64,000 nt of DNA from positions 3,078,001 to 3,142,000 of the forward strand of contig NZ_CP093280.1 of assembly GCF_026651855.1 (NCBI RefSeq), read 5' to 3'. The stretch's first letter is position 1, and the number at the start of each line of letters is the position of its first letter. This stretch comes from Pseudomonas silvicola (GTDB lineage: Bacteria; Pseudomonadota; Gammaproteobacteria; Pseudomonadales; Pseudomonadaceae). The position numbers and the translations under genes are program-made. Shown here in pieces: positions 26,173 through 34,716 of this stretch. Below the pieces are notes generated by a model, which was not told the origin of the DNA, searched no databases, and was given only the letters and a program-made list of their open reading frames with translations.

Positions 26173-26890
26173 CTATTTTTGTTCGTGGGCCACGACGCGT
26201 TTGTAGATCACCAGCAACATGGCACCCAGCAAGGAGAGGGTCGCGAACATGTACATGGCGGCGGACATGCTGTGAGTGGTGTCCTTGATCCAGCCGACGA
26301 TGTAGGGCGAGAAAAAGCCCGGTACGTTACCCAACGAGGTCACGATGGCGATCACCGCTGCCGCCGTGGTGCCATGGTAGGCGCTGGTGGGCAGATTCCA
26401 GAACACCGGCAATGAGGCCATCAGCCCAAACATCGCAAGGCTCAGGACCGCCATCGACAGCACGATATTGCCATCCACCAGCGGGCTCAGCGCCCAGCCG
26501 ATTGCCGCGATCAGCGACAGGACGATCAACACCGAAGCAGCGTTTTGCTTGCGATCCACGTAAGCGGCGATCACGAACATGGCGATGACAGCCACAGTCC
26601 AGGGAATCGAACTGACCAGGCCGATGCTCAGCGGGTCAGACAGGCCGATGGCCTTGATGATGGTCGGCAGCCAGAACACGAAGCCGAAGAACGACACGCC
26701 ATAGCAGCCATAGATGCCGCTCAACAGCCAGACCTTCTTGCCTTTGAGCACTTCGCGCAGTGGCAGGTCCGAGCTGACTTTCTGCTCTTTGGACAGAACG
26801 TCGGCGAGGGCGGTTTTTTCCTCGGCGGTCAGCCACGAGGAGGTCTGAGGGTCGCGCGGCAGGTAAAACAAGCAGCAGATACACACCGTG
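26173..26890 (-). pseudogene. MFS transporter, 5' half deleted
   Basis: Only about 240 residues remain of a carrier normally near 430 aa. The surviving part begins at FYLPRDPQTSSWLTAEEKTA (the central cytoplasmic loop of the anion:cation symporter group) and contains helices 7-12 through KRVVAHEQK. The first six helices and the start codon are absent. Reading further 5', the frame passes directly into the middle of a LysR gene on the other strand near 26885. With the truncated regulator this shows one deletion that removed both 5' ends and the shared promoter. It lies 109 bp upstream of the OprD start and is presumed inactive. Confidence 0.85.
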
Positions 26891-27466
26891 GCACCCCAGG
26901 TGTCGATCATCTATCGCACATGGCACGCCAACGACTATGCGTTATTGGCCGAAGGTGAAATCGATCTTGCGATGACCATGATGACGGATTCGCCAGCGGA
27001 CTTTCACGGACGGATCATTGGCGAAGATCGCCCGGTATGCTGTATGTCCAGTGAGCATCCGTTAACGGCTGCGTCGCAGATTTCGCTGGACCAATACTTG
27101 TACGCTGCGCATGTCACGATTACCGGGGGAGGGGACAAGGATGGTTTCATCGATACGTGGCTCAAGAAGAAAAATCAGCGGCGGGAGATTAAGCTGGCCG
27201 TTCCGTATTTTACGGCGGCGTTGAGAGTGATAAGTCAGAGCCCCTATCTGCTGACCATACCGGAACACATCGCGATCAAACTGGCTCAGGATTACCCGAT
27301 TGCCTGGCGCGCGCTGGGCTTTGAGCAGTTCACCCACCGTTACTGGATGCTCTGGCACAGTCGGCATCAGCATTCGCCGGAGCAGCAGTGGTTCAGGCGA
27401 TTGGTCCATTCGCAATTCCAGCAGTCTCAATTTCTCTCTCCAGGGCAGGTGCGGCCGAGCTCCTAG
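26885..27466 (+). pseudogene. LysR-family regulator, 5' part deleted
   Basis: The frame holds only the effector-binding domain of a LysR protein (LLAEGEIDLAMTMMTDSPAD, RPVCCMSSEHPLTAASQISL, IPEHIAIKLAQDYPIAWRAL). It resembles the NahR/DntR/LinR subgroup. The helix-turn-helix and roughly the first 110-120 residues are missing, and the frame runs straight into the MFS remnant on the opposite strand. Without a DNA-binding domain it cannot be a functional regulator. It was presumably divergent from, and controlled, the MFS-OprD pair. Confidence 0.85.
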
Positions 27467-27912
27467 CGACAGGTCGGCAAGCCTCATCAGCCCAGGTATG
27501 TCGAGCGTGCATAGTTCCTATGTCCCAGTCGGCGTTATGGTCGGTCACGCTCGGTGATAAGATAAGTTCCACAGACAGCGGCTTATCATGTTAACGCGCC
27601 GCCCGTCACGGACCGACCAACCGGCTAACAGGTTGGCACTTCAAAGAGCGCTCCAGGCGCCCTGTCAATAACGTATTCAGTGAGTGGAACGCCGAGTCGT
27701 GTTTACACTTCGCGATTTCTTCTGCCCGGAGAGTAAGCGTTTTTATTGTGCCGCAACTGCTCGTGCGTATACGAACATCTTGTTGTGGGCAATCAATCAC
27801 CTGACGTCTCTGTTACGCACACATTCTCTCTGCTCGATAGTGCATCGTCGTCAGTTGAAAATATTTTAAGCGTTGCGTCATGGGTCGCACGCCAGATCAA
27901 AGAGGTTTAATC
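27467..27912. other. Intergenic region before the aminotransferase
   Basis: About 445 bp with no supported gene. A 7-bp inverted repeat (TGATAAG 27555-27561 / CTTATCA 27582-27588) and a small hairpin (CCAACC/GGTTGG, 27617-27636) are visible. The aminotransferase promoter should lie in the right half. A ribosome site AGAGG precedes its ATG. Confidence 0.5.
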
Positions 27913-29115
27913 ATGCTCAATAAAGTTGAAGTGTACGCGGGTGATCCTATTTTGTCGTTGCTCGATATGTATCGCCGCGATGAACGTGCCGCCAAAGTTA
28001 ATTTGAGTATTGGCTTTTACTATGATCAAAACGGCAATATTCCCATTCTGGAGTCGGTCACGGCTGCAAAAACACACCTCGATACATTGCCTGCCGTGCC
28101 CAACTTGTATTTGCCAATGGAAGGCACCGCGGACTATCGCACAGCCGTGGAGCACCACCTGTTTGGCGAGCATCACCCTGCGGTTCAGTCCTCGCGCGTT
28201 GCCACTATTCAGGCTGTCGGTGGTTCGGGCGCAATCAAGGTCGGTGCAGACTTCCTGAAGCGTTACTTCCCTGACTCCGGAGTCTGGGTCAGTGATCCGA
28301 CCTGGGATAACCATAACGCGATTTTCCTGGGCGCCGGTTTTGAAGTCCATAAGTACCCTTACTACTCGTGCGCAACGGGCGAACTGGACTTTGACCGCAT
28401 GATGAGCACACTGGCGCACCTGCCAACACAGAGCATCGTGTTGATGCACGCCTGCTGTCATAACCCGACCGGGGTCGACCTGACGAACGAACAATGGGAC
28501 GCGTTCATTTCCCTGGCCAGCTCCAAGCAACTCATTCCATTCCTCGACGCCGCTTATATTGGTTTCGGTGACGGCGTAGAAGAAGACACTTATTCAATTC
28601 GCGCCATGGCGGCGTCGGGTATTACCTTTTTCCTGAGTAACTCGTTCTCCAAGGTGTTTTCTTTGTATGGCGAGCGTGTGGGTTCACTGTCGGTGTGCTG
28701 CACCGACGCCGAAGAAGCCGAGCGTGTATTGGGACAGCTGAAGTCGACCGTTCGTACTAACTACTCCAATCCGCCAAAACAAGGTGCGTTATTGGTGTCG
28801 CAGGTATTGAATGATGTTCAACTTAAATCACTGTGGGAGTGCGAAGTTGAACAAATGCGTGAACGTGTGCAGTCCATGCGCGAGGCGCTGCACGATGCAC
28901 TTCAGGAGCTGTGCCCGGAATACGATGCCGGCTATTTGCTGCGTCAGAAAGGCATGTTCAGCTTCACCGGCCTGACCCCGGAACAAGTGGACCGGATGCG
29001 TGAAGAACATGGCGTTTACTTGATCAAGAGTGGTCGTATGTGCGTCGCAGGTTTGAGCGATGCCAACGTACCGGCCGTGGCCAAAGCTATCGCCGCTGTG
29101 CAGGCCGCCGGCTAA
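27913..29115 (+). CDS. Aromatic/aspartate-type aminotransferase (class I)
   Basis: The 400-aa PLP enzyme shows the aspartate/aromatic aminotransferase pattern: DPTWDNHNAIFLGAGF near residue 130, HNPTGVD near 188, DAAYIGFGDG near 215, PLP Lys in SNSFSKVFSLYGERVG near 250 and the carboxylate-binding Arg in GRMCVAGL near 377. It transfers amino groups between aromatic amino acids or aspartate and 2-oxoglutarate. ATG 27913 has AGAGG at 7 nt; the frame back to 27880 is rejected. The sequence after the Lys (KVFSLYGER rather than the usual KNFGLYGER-like) is slightly divergent, suggesting an accessory TyrB-like copy. A hairpin (GCCCGGC/GCCGGGC, 29123-29147) follows its stop. Confidence 0.88.
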   Translation: MLNKVEVYAGDPILSLLDMYRRDERAAKVNLSIGFYYDQNGNIPILESVTAAKTHLDTLPAVPNLYLPMEGTADYRTAVEHHLFGEHHPAVQSSRVATIQAVGGSGAIKVGADFLKRYFPDSGVWVSDPTWDNHNAIFLGAGFEVHKYPYYSCATGELDFDRMMSTLAHLPTQSIVLMHACCHNPTGVDLTNEQWDAFISLASSKQLIPFLDAAYIGFGDGVEEDTYSIRAMAASGITFFLSNSFSKVFSLYGERVGSLSVCCTDAEEAERVLGQLKSTVRTNYSNPPKQGALLVSQVLNDVQLKSLWECEVEQMRERVQSMREALHDALQELCPEYDAGYLLRQKGMFSFTGLTPEQVDRMREEHGVYLIKSGRMCVAGLSDANVPAVAKAIAAVQAAG

Positions 29116-29283
29116 TGCGTAAGCCCGGCGCTGTCATTGTGCCGGGCGTTTCGTCTCATCTGTTTCATCCGTTTCCCGTTTGCCGCTTTCCAAGGCTCCT
29201 TGGCGGCAGGGGGGCTTCGTTGCTGGTTCCTCATCGTCCAGTAACCAAGCCCCCTTTTTTCTTATTCAACGCTTGAGAATCTC

Positions 29284-30495
29284 ATGGCTGAACAAAAAGA
29301 TCCGGGGCGCCTGATCGTGCTCCTTGCGGCGCTGGCGGCGTTCGCACCGCTGTCTATCGACACCTATTTACCGAGCCTCCCTCAGATTGGTCAGGCACTG
29401 AACGCGGGTGCTTCGTCAGTGCAGATGACCATCGGTGTGTTCCTGCTTGGGCTGTGCCTGGGCATGCTCTGCCACGGCCCGTTATCTGACCGCTTCGGCC
29501 GTCGTCCCTTGTTGTTGGGCGGCGTCATGCTGTACCTCGCGGCCAGTATTGGCTGTATGTTGGTTACTAATATCGAGCAACTGATTGTTCTGCGCTTCTT
29601 CCAGGCGGTGGGTGGGGCTGCTGCTGCGGTACTGGCCCGGGCGATTGTGCGTGACCTGTTTGCGATCAAGGAGGCAGCCAAAGTGTTGTCACTGATGCAT
29701 TTGGTCAGCATGATCGCCACCCTGGTCGCCCCTTTGTGCGGCTCGCTGTTGATGGAACTGGGCGGCTGGCGGCTGATCTTCGTCGGCTTGTTTTGCTTCG
29801 CGGCACTATGCCTGGTGGCTGCGATGTGGCGCATTCCGGAAAGCCTGCCACTGGAGCGACGCAGCGCGTCGGTCGGTAAAGTGTTTAAAGCCTATGGTCA
29901 CATCATTGCGCAGCCGCGGGCTTGGGGCTACATCCTGTGCATGGGGCTGTCGTTCGGTGGCATGTTTGCCTTCATCACCGCATCGCCGTTTGTGTACGTC
30001 GAGTACTTCCATGTGTCACCGCGCACTTATGCCTGGCTGTTCGGCCTGAACATCGCGGGCGTGATTGTCATGACGTTCATCAACGCCCGTGTCGTGACCC
30101 GCGTCGGGCCGCTGAAAATGCTGGCCTCGGGCGCAACGATCGCCGGATTGGCAGGCTGCGCGCTGGCTTTCATTGGCTACACCGGGTTGGGCGGCCTGCC
30201 AGCGATCGTCGCGGCGGTCATCGTGTTCGTCAGCGTGACCGGCATGTTAGGTGCCAACAGCGTGGCCAGTCTGATGGGAATGTTCCCTGACAAGGCAGGG
30301 GCTGCTGCAGCATTGGCAGTGTCCGGGCAATTCGCTGTCGGTGCAGGGTTCAGTGCCGTGGTGAGTACCTGGGCCAACGGCACCCCGATGCCGATGTGCC
30401 TGGGCATGGCGGTTGCGGGCGTCGGCAGCCTTGTGGCGTTTCTGGTCGTCAAGGCGAACCAGAGTGGTGTCGCGGCTCAGCCGTCCGCCAGCTGA
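29284..30495 (+). CDS. Bcr/CflA-family multidrug efflux MFS transporter
   Basis: A 403-aa, 12-helix drug:proton antiporter. The start APLSIDTYLPSLPQIGQAL in TM1 with its Asp, the loop motif GPLSDRFGRRPLLLGG and RFFQAVGGAAAAVLARAIVRD are diagnostic of the Bcr/CflA group. It lies 168 bp after the aminotransferase on the same strand, with a hairpin between, so co-transcription is uncertain. The natural substrate is not predictable; bicyclomycin, chloramphenicol or sulfonamide export is known for the family. Confidence 0.9.
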   Translation: MAEQKDPGRLIVLLAALAAFAPLSIDTYLPSLPQIGQALNAGASSVQMTIGVFLLGLCLGMLCHGPLSDRFGRRPLLLGGVMLYLAASIGCMLVTNIEQLIVLRFFQAVGGAAAAVLARAIVRDLFAIKEAAKVLSLMHLVSMIATLVAPLCGSLLMELGGWRLIFVGLFCFAALCLVAAMWRIPESLPLERRSASVGKVFKAYGHIIAQPRAWGYILCMGLSFGGMFAFITASPFVYVEYFHVSPRTYAWLFGLNIAGVIVMTFINARVVTRVGPLKMLASGATIAGLAGCALAFIGYTGLGGLPAIVAAVIVFVSVTGMLGANSVASLMGMFPDKAGAAAALAVSGQFAVGAGFSAVVSTWANGTPMPMCLGMAVAGVGSLVAFLVVKANQSGVAAQPSAS

Positions 30496-30503
30496 TGTTC
30501 TGG

Positions 30504-30539
30504 GCACGCAAGCGGGTAATTCAGCACCCGCTTGCGTGC
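30504..30539. terminator. Strong hairpin between convergent genes
   Basis: Perfect 14-bp arms (GCACGCAAGCGGGT at 30504-30517, ACCCGCTTGCGTGC at 30526-30539) with an 8-nt loop. There is no T run on either side, so termination is inferred from position between the convergent exporter and dehydrogenase genes. Confidence 0.5.
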
Positions 30540-30552
30540 TGCACTGGGATGA

Positions 30553-32865
30553 TCAAACTCCGGGCATCAGCAGCACCTGCCGGGCGATGATGTCCCGTTG
30601 AACCTCGTTTGCACCGGCGTAAATCGAAACGGGCAGGCTCATCATTCGCGCCCAGTGCAGATCGAAGGTCTCATCTGCCACCTGAATATCGCCAACCACG
30701 CCACCGTATTCTCCGGCGATCTCCACGCAGAATGCTGTCACGCGTTGCAGTAACTCGCCCACGTACACCTTCAGTATGGACGCATTGGCACCGGGATCTT
30801 GCCCGGAACTCGCTACTTGATCGCACACACTCGCGTACAGGCACAGGTAGTCGTGCAGGTCGGTTTCCAGTTTGCCCAACGTGTCGCTGAACCCCTGATC
30901 ACCAGCCAGTTCCAGCCCTGCCAGCAAGTGTCGCGCCAAGCGCAACGCGCTGTTCGCCATCGCCGGATTTCCGAGCCAGATCCGCTCGTGCCCCAGCAAT
31001 GCCTTGGCGATTGTCCAGCCTTCATGCAGTTCGCCCACAAGCTGGGTCGCCGGGACGCGCACCTTGTCGAAAAACACCTCGCAGAATTCACTCTCTGCGG
31101 CAATGTTCGGAATCGGGCGAATGGTGACCCCCGGCGTGTCCAGATCGATGAGCAGGAAGCTGATGCCTTGCTGCTTGCGTTCGAACGTCCCGGTGCGCAC
31201 AAGGGCGTAGATGTGCGTGCAGTCTTCGGCGTGGGTGGTCCAGATTTTTTGCCCGTCAACGATGAAATGGTCGCCTTCGAGGCGGGCCCGGGTGTTCAAA
31301 CTGGCGAGATCAGAACCGGCCCCCGGTTCCGAATAGCCTTGGCACCACAGGTCGTCGCACGCCAGGATGCGGGGCAACAGCTCACGCTTTTGCGCCTCGG
31401 TGCCAAACTTGATCAAGGTTGGACCCAACTGGGTTTCGCCGTTATCGATGATTCGCCCGACGCCTGCGCGCTCCATCTCCTGCTGATAAATCATTTGCTT
31501 GGTAAACGACACCCCCATGCCGCCGTATTCCCGGGGCCAACCCGGCGCTCGCCATCCGTCGCGGGCAAGGCACTTCAGCCATTGCGTCAAGTCATCCCCT
31601 CGCAGGCGTAAATACGGCCGACGGCTGTTTTGCCGTAACGTGGCAGGGTAGTGTTGCGTGAGCCATGTGCGCAGGCGAATACGGAACTGTTCATCGCTCC
31701 ACTGCCTGGGATCTGTCGAGTCGACCTCCTGATGTGTGGCGGCGAGCGGAGCCCTTGGCTGACCGACGTCTGCCTGAAAACGTCGACGGTGGGCCCGGCT
31801 TGATCCCAACCATGCAGCATCCGCATGGGCCGCGCGCAGAAACAGGCCTATGTCGGACTCTTCAGCAAACCCCATGGCGCCGTGCAACTGAATCGCTTGA
31901 CGTGCCACCTCCAGCGCGGTGTCGCCGCAACGTGCTTTGGCTGCACAAATAGCCGACGTCGCAGCGGCTCCATGGGGATGGTCAACGTGACATTCAGCGG
32001 CGTATTGCCAACTGGCGCCGGCCAGCTCGCGCTCGGTGTGCAGGTCGACGCACCGATGCTGCACACTTTGAAATGCGCCGATCGGCCGGTTGAACTGGCG
32101 TCGTTCACTCACGAACTTCAAGGTTCGTTCAAGGCAGCCGCAGGCCTGTCCGGCCAGCAATGCGGCTTGGGCAATGCGGGCCGCTGCCAGGCAATCGGAC
32201 CAGGCGGCGAGTGCGCCGTGCCCCACCAGCAGAGGCTTGCCAAAGAGCAGCGGTGCCCCGCTAAACGTCACGTCAGCCTGTTGGCCGTTCCCGCTGGGGT
32301 AGCGTTCAAGCTCGATCTCTGTCGCGTGTGCGTCGACCGCGACCAGAGCCACTTGATCGTCGACGGTCGCCAGTACCAGAAGGATCGCGTTCTCCGTGCA
32401 AGAAGGCAGGAAACGCTTGCGCCCATACAGCCGGTTGTGCCGAAGCGTGGTCGTGCAGGGCAGCAGATCCATTTGTCCGCAGACCTCCTGCCACGCCGGG
32501 CAGAGCAATCGCTCGCCGCTGAGCAGGGCTTGTGCCAAGGGGCGGGCATCTTCATCGGCCAATGGATTGATCAGGGCCGTAGGCATCACGCAACTGGCCA
32601 CATAGGGTTCTGAAAAAAGGTGCTGACCCATGACCTCGCAGAGTTGAGCCGCGTAACGGATGTCCAGGCCGCTGCCTCCCAGTCCTTCGCGCAGCAGCAA
32701 CCCGCTCCAGCCAAGGTTGCAGAGGCCGGTCCACAACGTGTCGTTAAAGGGCCTTGGCCGGCCAATCCAGCCGCGCAGGTGTGACAGGCTATGGGTGCTG
32801 TGGAGAAAATCATCTGCGCTTTCACGAAGCTGGGTAATGAGGTCTGAATCCTTCTCGTGTCGCAT
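30553..32865 (-). CDS. Fused double acyl-CoA dehydrogenase (FadE34-like)
   Basis: The 770-aa protein contains two complete acyl-CoA dehydrogenase units in tandem. The first (about 15-375) is the more divergent. The second (about 395-768) has the classical CQGYSEPGAGSDLASLNTRA and IWTTHAEDCTHIY signatures and ends AGANEVQRDIIARQVLLMPG. Such fusions are known for FadE34 of mycobacterial steroid side-chain degradation, where two unlike units replace an alpha2beta2 complex. ATG 32865 is preferred because GAGGA lies 6 nt upstream. It is expressed divergently from the isochorismatase-like gene, across a perfect TetR-type palindrome. Likely role: FAD-dependent alpha,beta-dehydrogenation of a bulky acyl-CoA; substrate not known. 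Confidence 0.9.
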   Translation of the reverse strand: MRHEKDSDLITQLRESADDFLHSTHSLSHLRGWIGRPRPFNDTLWTGLCNLGWSGLLLREGLGGSGLDIRYAAQLCEVMGQHLFSEPYVASCVMPTALINPLADEDARPLAQALLSGERLLCPAWQEVCGQMDLLPCTTTLRHNRLYGRKRFLPSCTENAILLVLATVDDQVALVAVDAHATEIELERYPSGNGQQADVTFSGAPLLFGKPLLVGHGALAAWSDCLAAARIAQAALLAGQACGCLERTLKFVSERRQFNRPIGAFQSVQHRCVDLHTERELAGASWQYAAECHVDHPHGAAATSAICAAKARCGDTALEVARQAIQLHGAMGFAEESDIGLFLRAAHADAAWLGSSRAHRRRFQADVGQPRAPLAATHQEVDSTDPRQWSDEQFRIRLRTWLTQHYPATLRQNSRRPYLRLRGDDLTQWLKCLARDGWRAPGWPREYGGMGVSFTKQMIYQQEMERAGVGRIIDNGETQLGPTLIKFGTEAQKRELLPRILACDDLWCQGYSEPGAGSDLASLNTRARLEGDHFIVDGQKIWTTHAEDCTHIYALVRTGTFERKQQGISFLLIDLDTPGVTIRPIPNIAAESEFCEVFFDKVRVPATQLVGELHEGWTIAKALLGHERIWLGNPAMANSALRLARHLLAGLELAGDQGFSDTLGKLETDLHDYLCLYASVCDQVASSGQDPGANASILKVYVGELLQRVTAFCVEIAGEYGGVVGDIQVADETFDLHWARMMSLPVSIYAGANEVQRDIIARQVLLMPGV

Positions 32866-32888
32866 TGCCATTCCTCTGGAAAAAACGG

Positions 32889-32917
32889 ACGTTAGCTGAC
32901 AGTATGTCAGCTAACGT
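32889..32917. promoter_or_regulatory. Predicted TetR operator 1 (perfect 13-3-13 palindrome)
   Basis: ACGTTAGCTGACA, spacer GTA, then TGTCAGCTAACGT: arms fully complementary. It lies 24 bp from the dehydrogenase start and 64 bp from the divergent isochorismatase-like start. It is the best-conserved member of a set of six matching TAGCTGACA-N3-TGTCAGCTA. Confidence 0.8.
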
Positions 32918-32980
32918 TATCTAAGTGTGTTTCTACAATCCCGTTTTTCGTACGCTGAAAGTGCCATCCAGGAGGTGATT

Positions 32981-33595
32981 ATGGTTAGAGGGTTCGAGCG
33001 ATCAAGACGCCCGGCGTTGTTGATCAGTGAATGCCAGCGCGGAGTGATCGACCCTTTGCTGAGTAGTTTTCCCGGCCTTGTCGAGCAGGTGCAGCAACGG
33101 GGCATCCTGCCTCGCATCGGCGTGTTGGCCGACCGCTTTCGCAAGGCCGGCTTACCGGTGATTCACCTGCATGTGGTGCATAAACCTGATTACGCGGACG
33201 TGCCGAAAACCAGTGTGATCATCGTTCGCTCAATCCGGGATCAACGCATGCGTGAAGGGATGGAAGATGTGTTGGCCGTGGATGAAATGCGCCCTCTACA
33301 GGACGACATCGTTCATGCGCGCGGGTTTAGTCTGGTGGCGTTCCACGGTACTGATCTTGATGCCATGTTGCGTCATATGGGCGTGCAGACTCTGGTGCTG
33401 GCCGGAGTTTCGACCAACGTCGCCATCTCCGGTACGGCACTGTGCGGTTCGGATTTGGGTTATCAGGTGTTGATCCCCGAGGACTGTATCGCAGGGGCCA
33501 GCGAAGAGACTCACGCCTTTATCGTGCAAAACCAGTTGCCGCTGTACAGCACAATCACCGACAGCCAGACGCTCATCGATGCGCTGAACGATTGA
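32981..33595 (+). CDS. Isochorismatase-like protein with substituted catalytic residues
   Basis: The 204-aa product starts at ATG 32981 behind GGAGGTG. It has the isochorismatase/cysteine-hydrolase fold: ALLISECQRGV at residue 12, LVAFHGTDLDAMLRHMG near 115 and LAGVSTNVAISGTAL near 140. The usual triad is not seen: the Asp of LxxxDxQ is Glu, and the nucleophile Cys position in GVSTNxx is Ala. It may therefore be a non-hydrolytic homologue, or use other residues. Its 3' end overlaps that of the convergent crotonase gene by 23 bp. It belongs to the TetR-palindrome regulon; its role there is unknown. Confidence 0.8.
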   Translation: MVRGFERSRRPALLISECQRGVIDPLLSSFPGLVEQVQQRGILPRIGVLADRFRKAGLPVIHLHVVHKPDYADVPKTSVIIVRSIRDQRMREGMEDVLAVDEMRPLQDDIVHARGFSLVAFHGTDLDAMLRHMGVQTLVLAGVSTNVAISGTALCGSDLGYQVLIPEDCIAGASEETHAFIVQNQLPLYSTITDSQTLIDALND

Positions 33596-34331
33596 GTACC
33601 TCAGCCAGCAGCGATTGAGTGTGAGGGGAGGCGAGTTGGGCGATGAACACCTCGTTTTCCTCCTCGATCACCGCCCTCAGTTCAGCGAGGATCTGCTTTC
33701 GCATCATCCGCCGAGTCAGTCGCGCGGCTTGGTCGGGGAGTTCGATCAGGCGCTGTGCATGGGTCATCGCTGCGTTGATGCACGCTTGGCCGGTGATGAC
33801 ACATTCGCTGGCCAGCCCCCACTCCAACGCCTGCGCCCCGGAAATGGTTTCACCCAGCACCAGCAAATGCGCGGCGCGGGCATGGCCGAGCAGTTGGGGC
33901 AGGAGCAGTGAGGAGCCGAATTCGGGGGTCAAACCCAGTTTTACGAAAGGGGTACGCAGTTTCGCGTCATGGGTTGTGACGACGTGATCGCAGTGCAACA
34001 ACAAGGTGGTGCCAATGCCAATCGCAGGTCCGCAAACGGCCGCAATCAGCGGTTTATCGAGCTCGATCACGGCATGCATGAAGGTGAATGCAGGGCTTGA
34101 CTGATGAGTGGGCGGCGCCTGAACAAAGTCGTGTAGATCGTTGCCTGCCGTGAAGCATTGCTCGGAGCCTCGCACGATGACTGTCTTGATGTGCGCGTCG
34201 GCGTTGATCTGGCGCAGCCGCTCCGCCAGTTGCAGGTACATCGCATTGGTCAGGGCGTTGAGTTTTTCGGGGCGATCTAGCGTGAGAACCGCGATGCCGT
34301 TCTGCTGCTCATAGCGAATCGGCTCACCCAT
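33573..34331 (-). CDS. Enoyl-CoA hydratase/isomerase-family protein (ECI-like)
   Basis: This crotonase-fold protein (252 aa from ATG 34331) has oxyanion-hole segments CFTAGNDLHDF near residue 65 and CGPAIGIGTTLLLHCD near 105. The single Glu in TPFVKLGLTPEFGSSLLLP near 135 is the pattern of delta3-delta2-enoyl-CoA isomerases. The chosen start begins MGEPIRYEQQNGIAVLTLDR; the longer frame adds non-family residues. Its start overlaps the end of the aconitase-B-like gene by 8 bp, indicating translational coupling. It is third in the operon with the amidohydrolase. Confidence 0.88.
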   Translation of the reverse strand: MGEPIRYEQQNGIAVLTLDRPEKLNALTNAMYLQLAERLRQINADAHIKTVIVRGSEQCFTAGNDLHDFVQAPPTHQSSPAFTFMHAVIELDKPLIAAVCGPAIGIGTTLLLHCDHVVTTHDAKLRTPFVKLGLTPEFGSSLLLPQLLGHARAAHLLVLGETISGAQALEWGLASECVITGQACINAAMTHAQRLIELPDQAARLTRRMMRKQILAELRAVIEEENEVFIAQLASPHTQSLLAEVLNRSAHR

Positions 34332-34623
34332 GGGCAGCGCGTTCCGTTTTGGCCTCAAGCATGCGTTGGGCCGTGGCGGGGCCAATCAGATTGCAGCGTG
34401 GTGAGCCCTCTACGATTGACTGCAGGAAGGCGTGCTTGAGCGCCTGACTGCGAACGTCGTGCCCAACGTGCTGTTCAAACAGGGCTATCAGGACCGGCTC
34501 CTCAAACGCGGGCGGGTGTTCGAGCAGGAGCAGCAATGCCGCGACCTGCTCTGGCGTCAAAGGACGAGGCTGGACACCCTCGCTATCACATTGGGCAAGG
34601 TGGCACTGGTAGTCATAGAGCAT
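34324..34623 (-). CDS. Free-standing aconitase-B N-terminal (HEAT-like) domain protein
   Basis: The 99-aa product aligns from its first residue with the N-terminal domain of aconitate hydratase B. It shares the pattern MLxxYxxHxA...EGxxPxPL...QxAALxxLL, PPAxEE, AFLxxI and GPATAQRML near its end. AcnB itself is about 860 aa; here the catalytic swivel and iron-sulfur domains are absent and nothing upstream or downstream encodes them, so this is a domain on its own, not a truncated gene. In AcnB this segment mediates dimerisation and iron-dependent RNA binding. GGAG lies 7 nt before the ATG. It sits between the amidohydrolase and crotonase in one operon. Its role here is unknown. Confidence 0.8.
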   Translation of the reverse strand: MLYDYQCHLAQCDSEGVQPRPLTPEQVAALLLLLEHPPAFEEPVLIALFEQHVGHDVRSQALKHAFLQSIVEGSPRCNLIGPATAQRMLEAKTERAAHG

Positions 34624-34716
34624 GGTCAGTCTCCTGGACGGTTCTCATCAAGGACTCGCATCTAGCCCTGACGCACAAGAACTGACGGCAGGCGTCGGCC
34701 CTTGTGCGTCGGCTAA

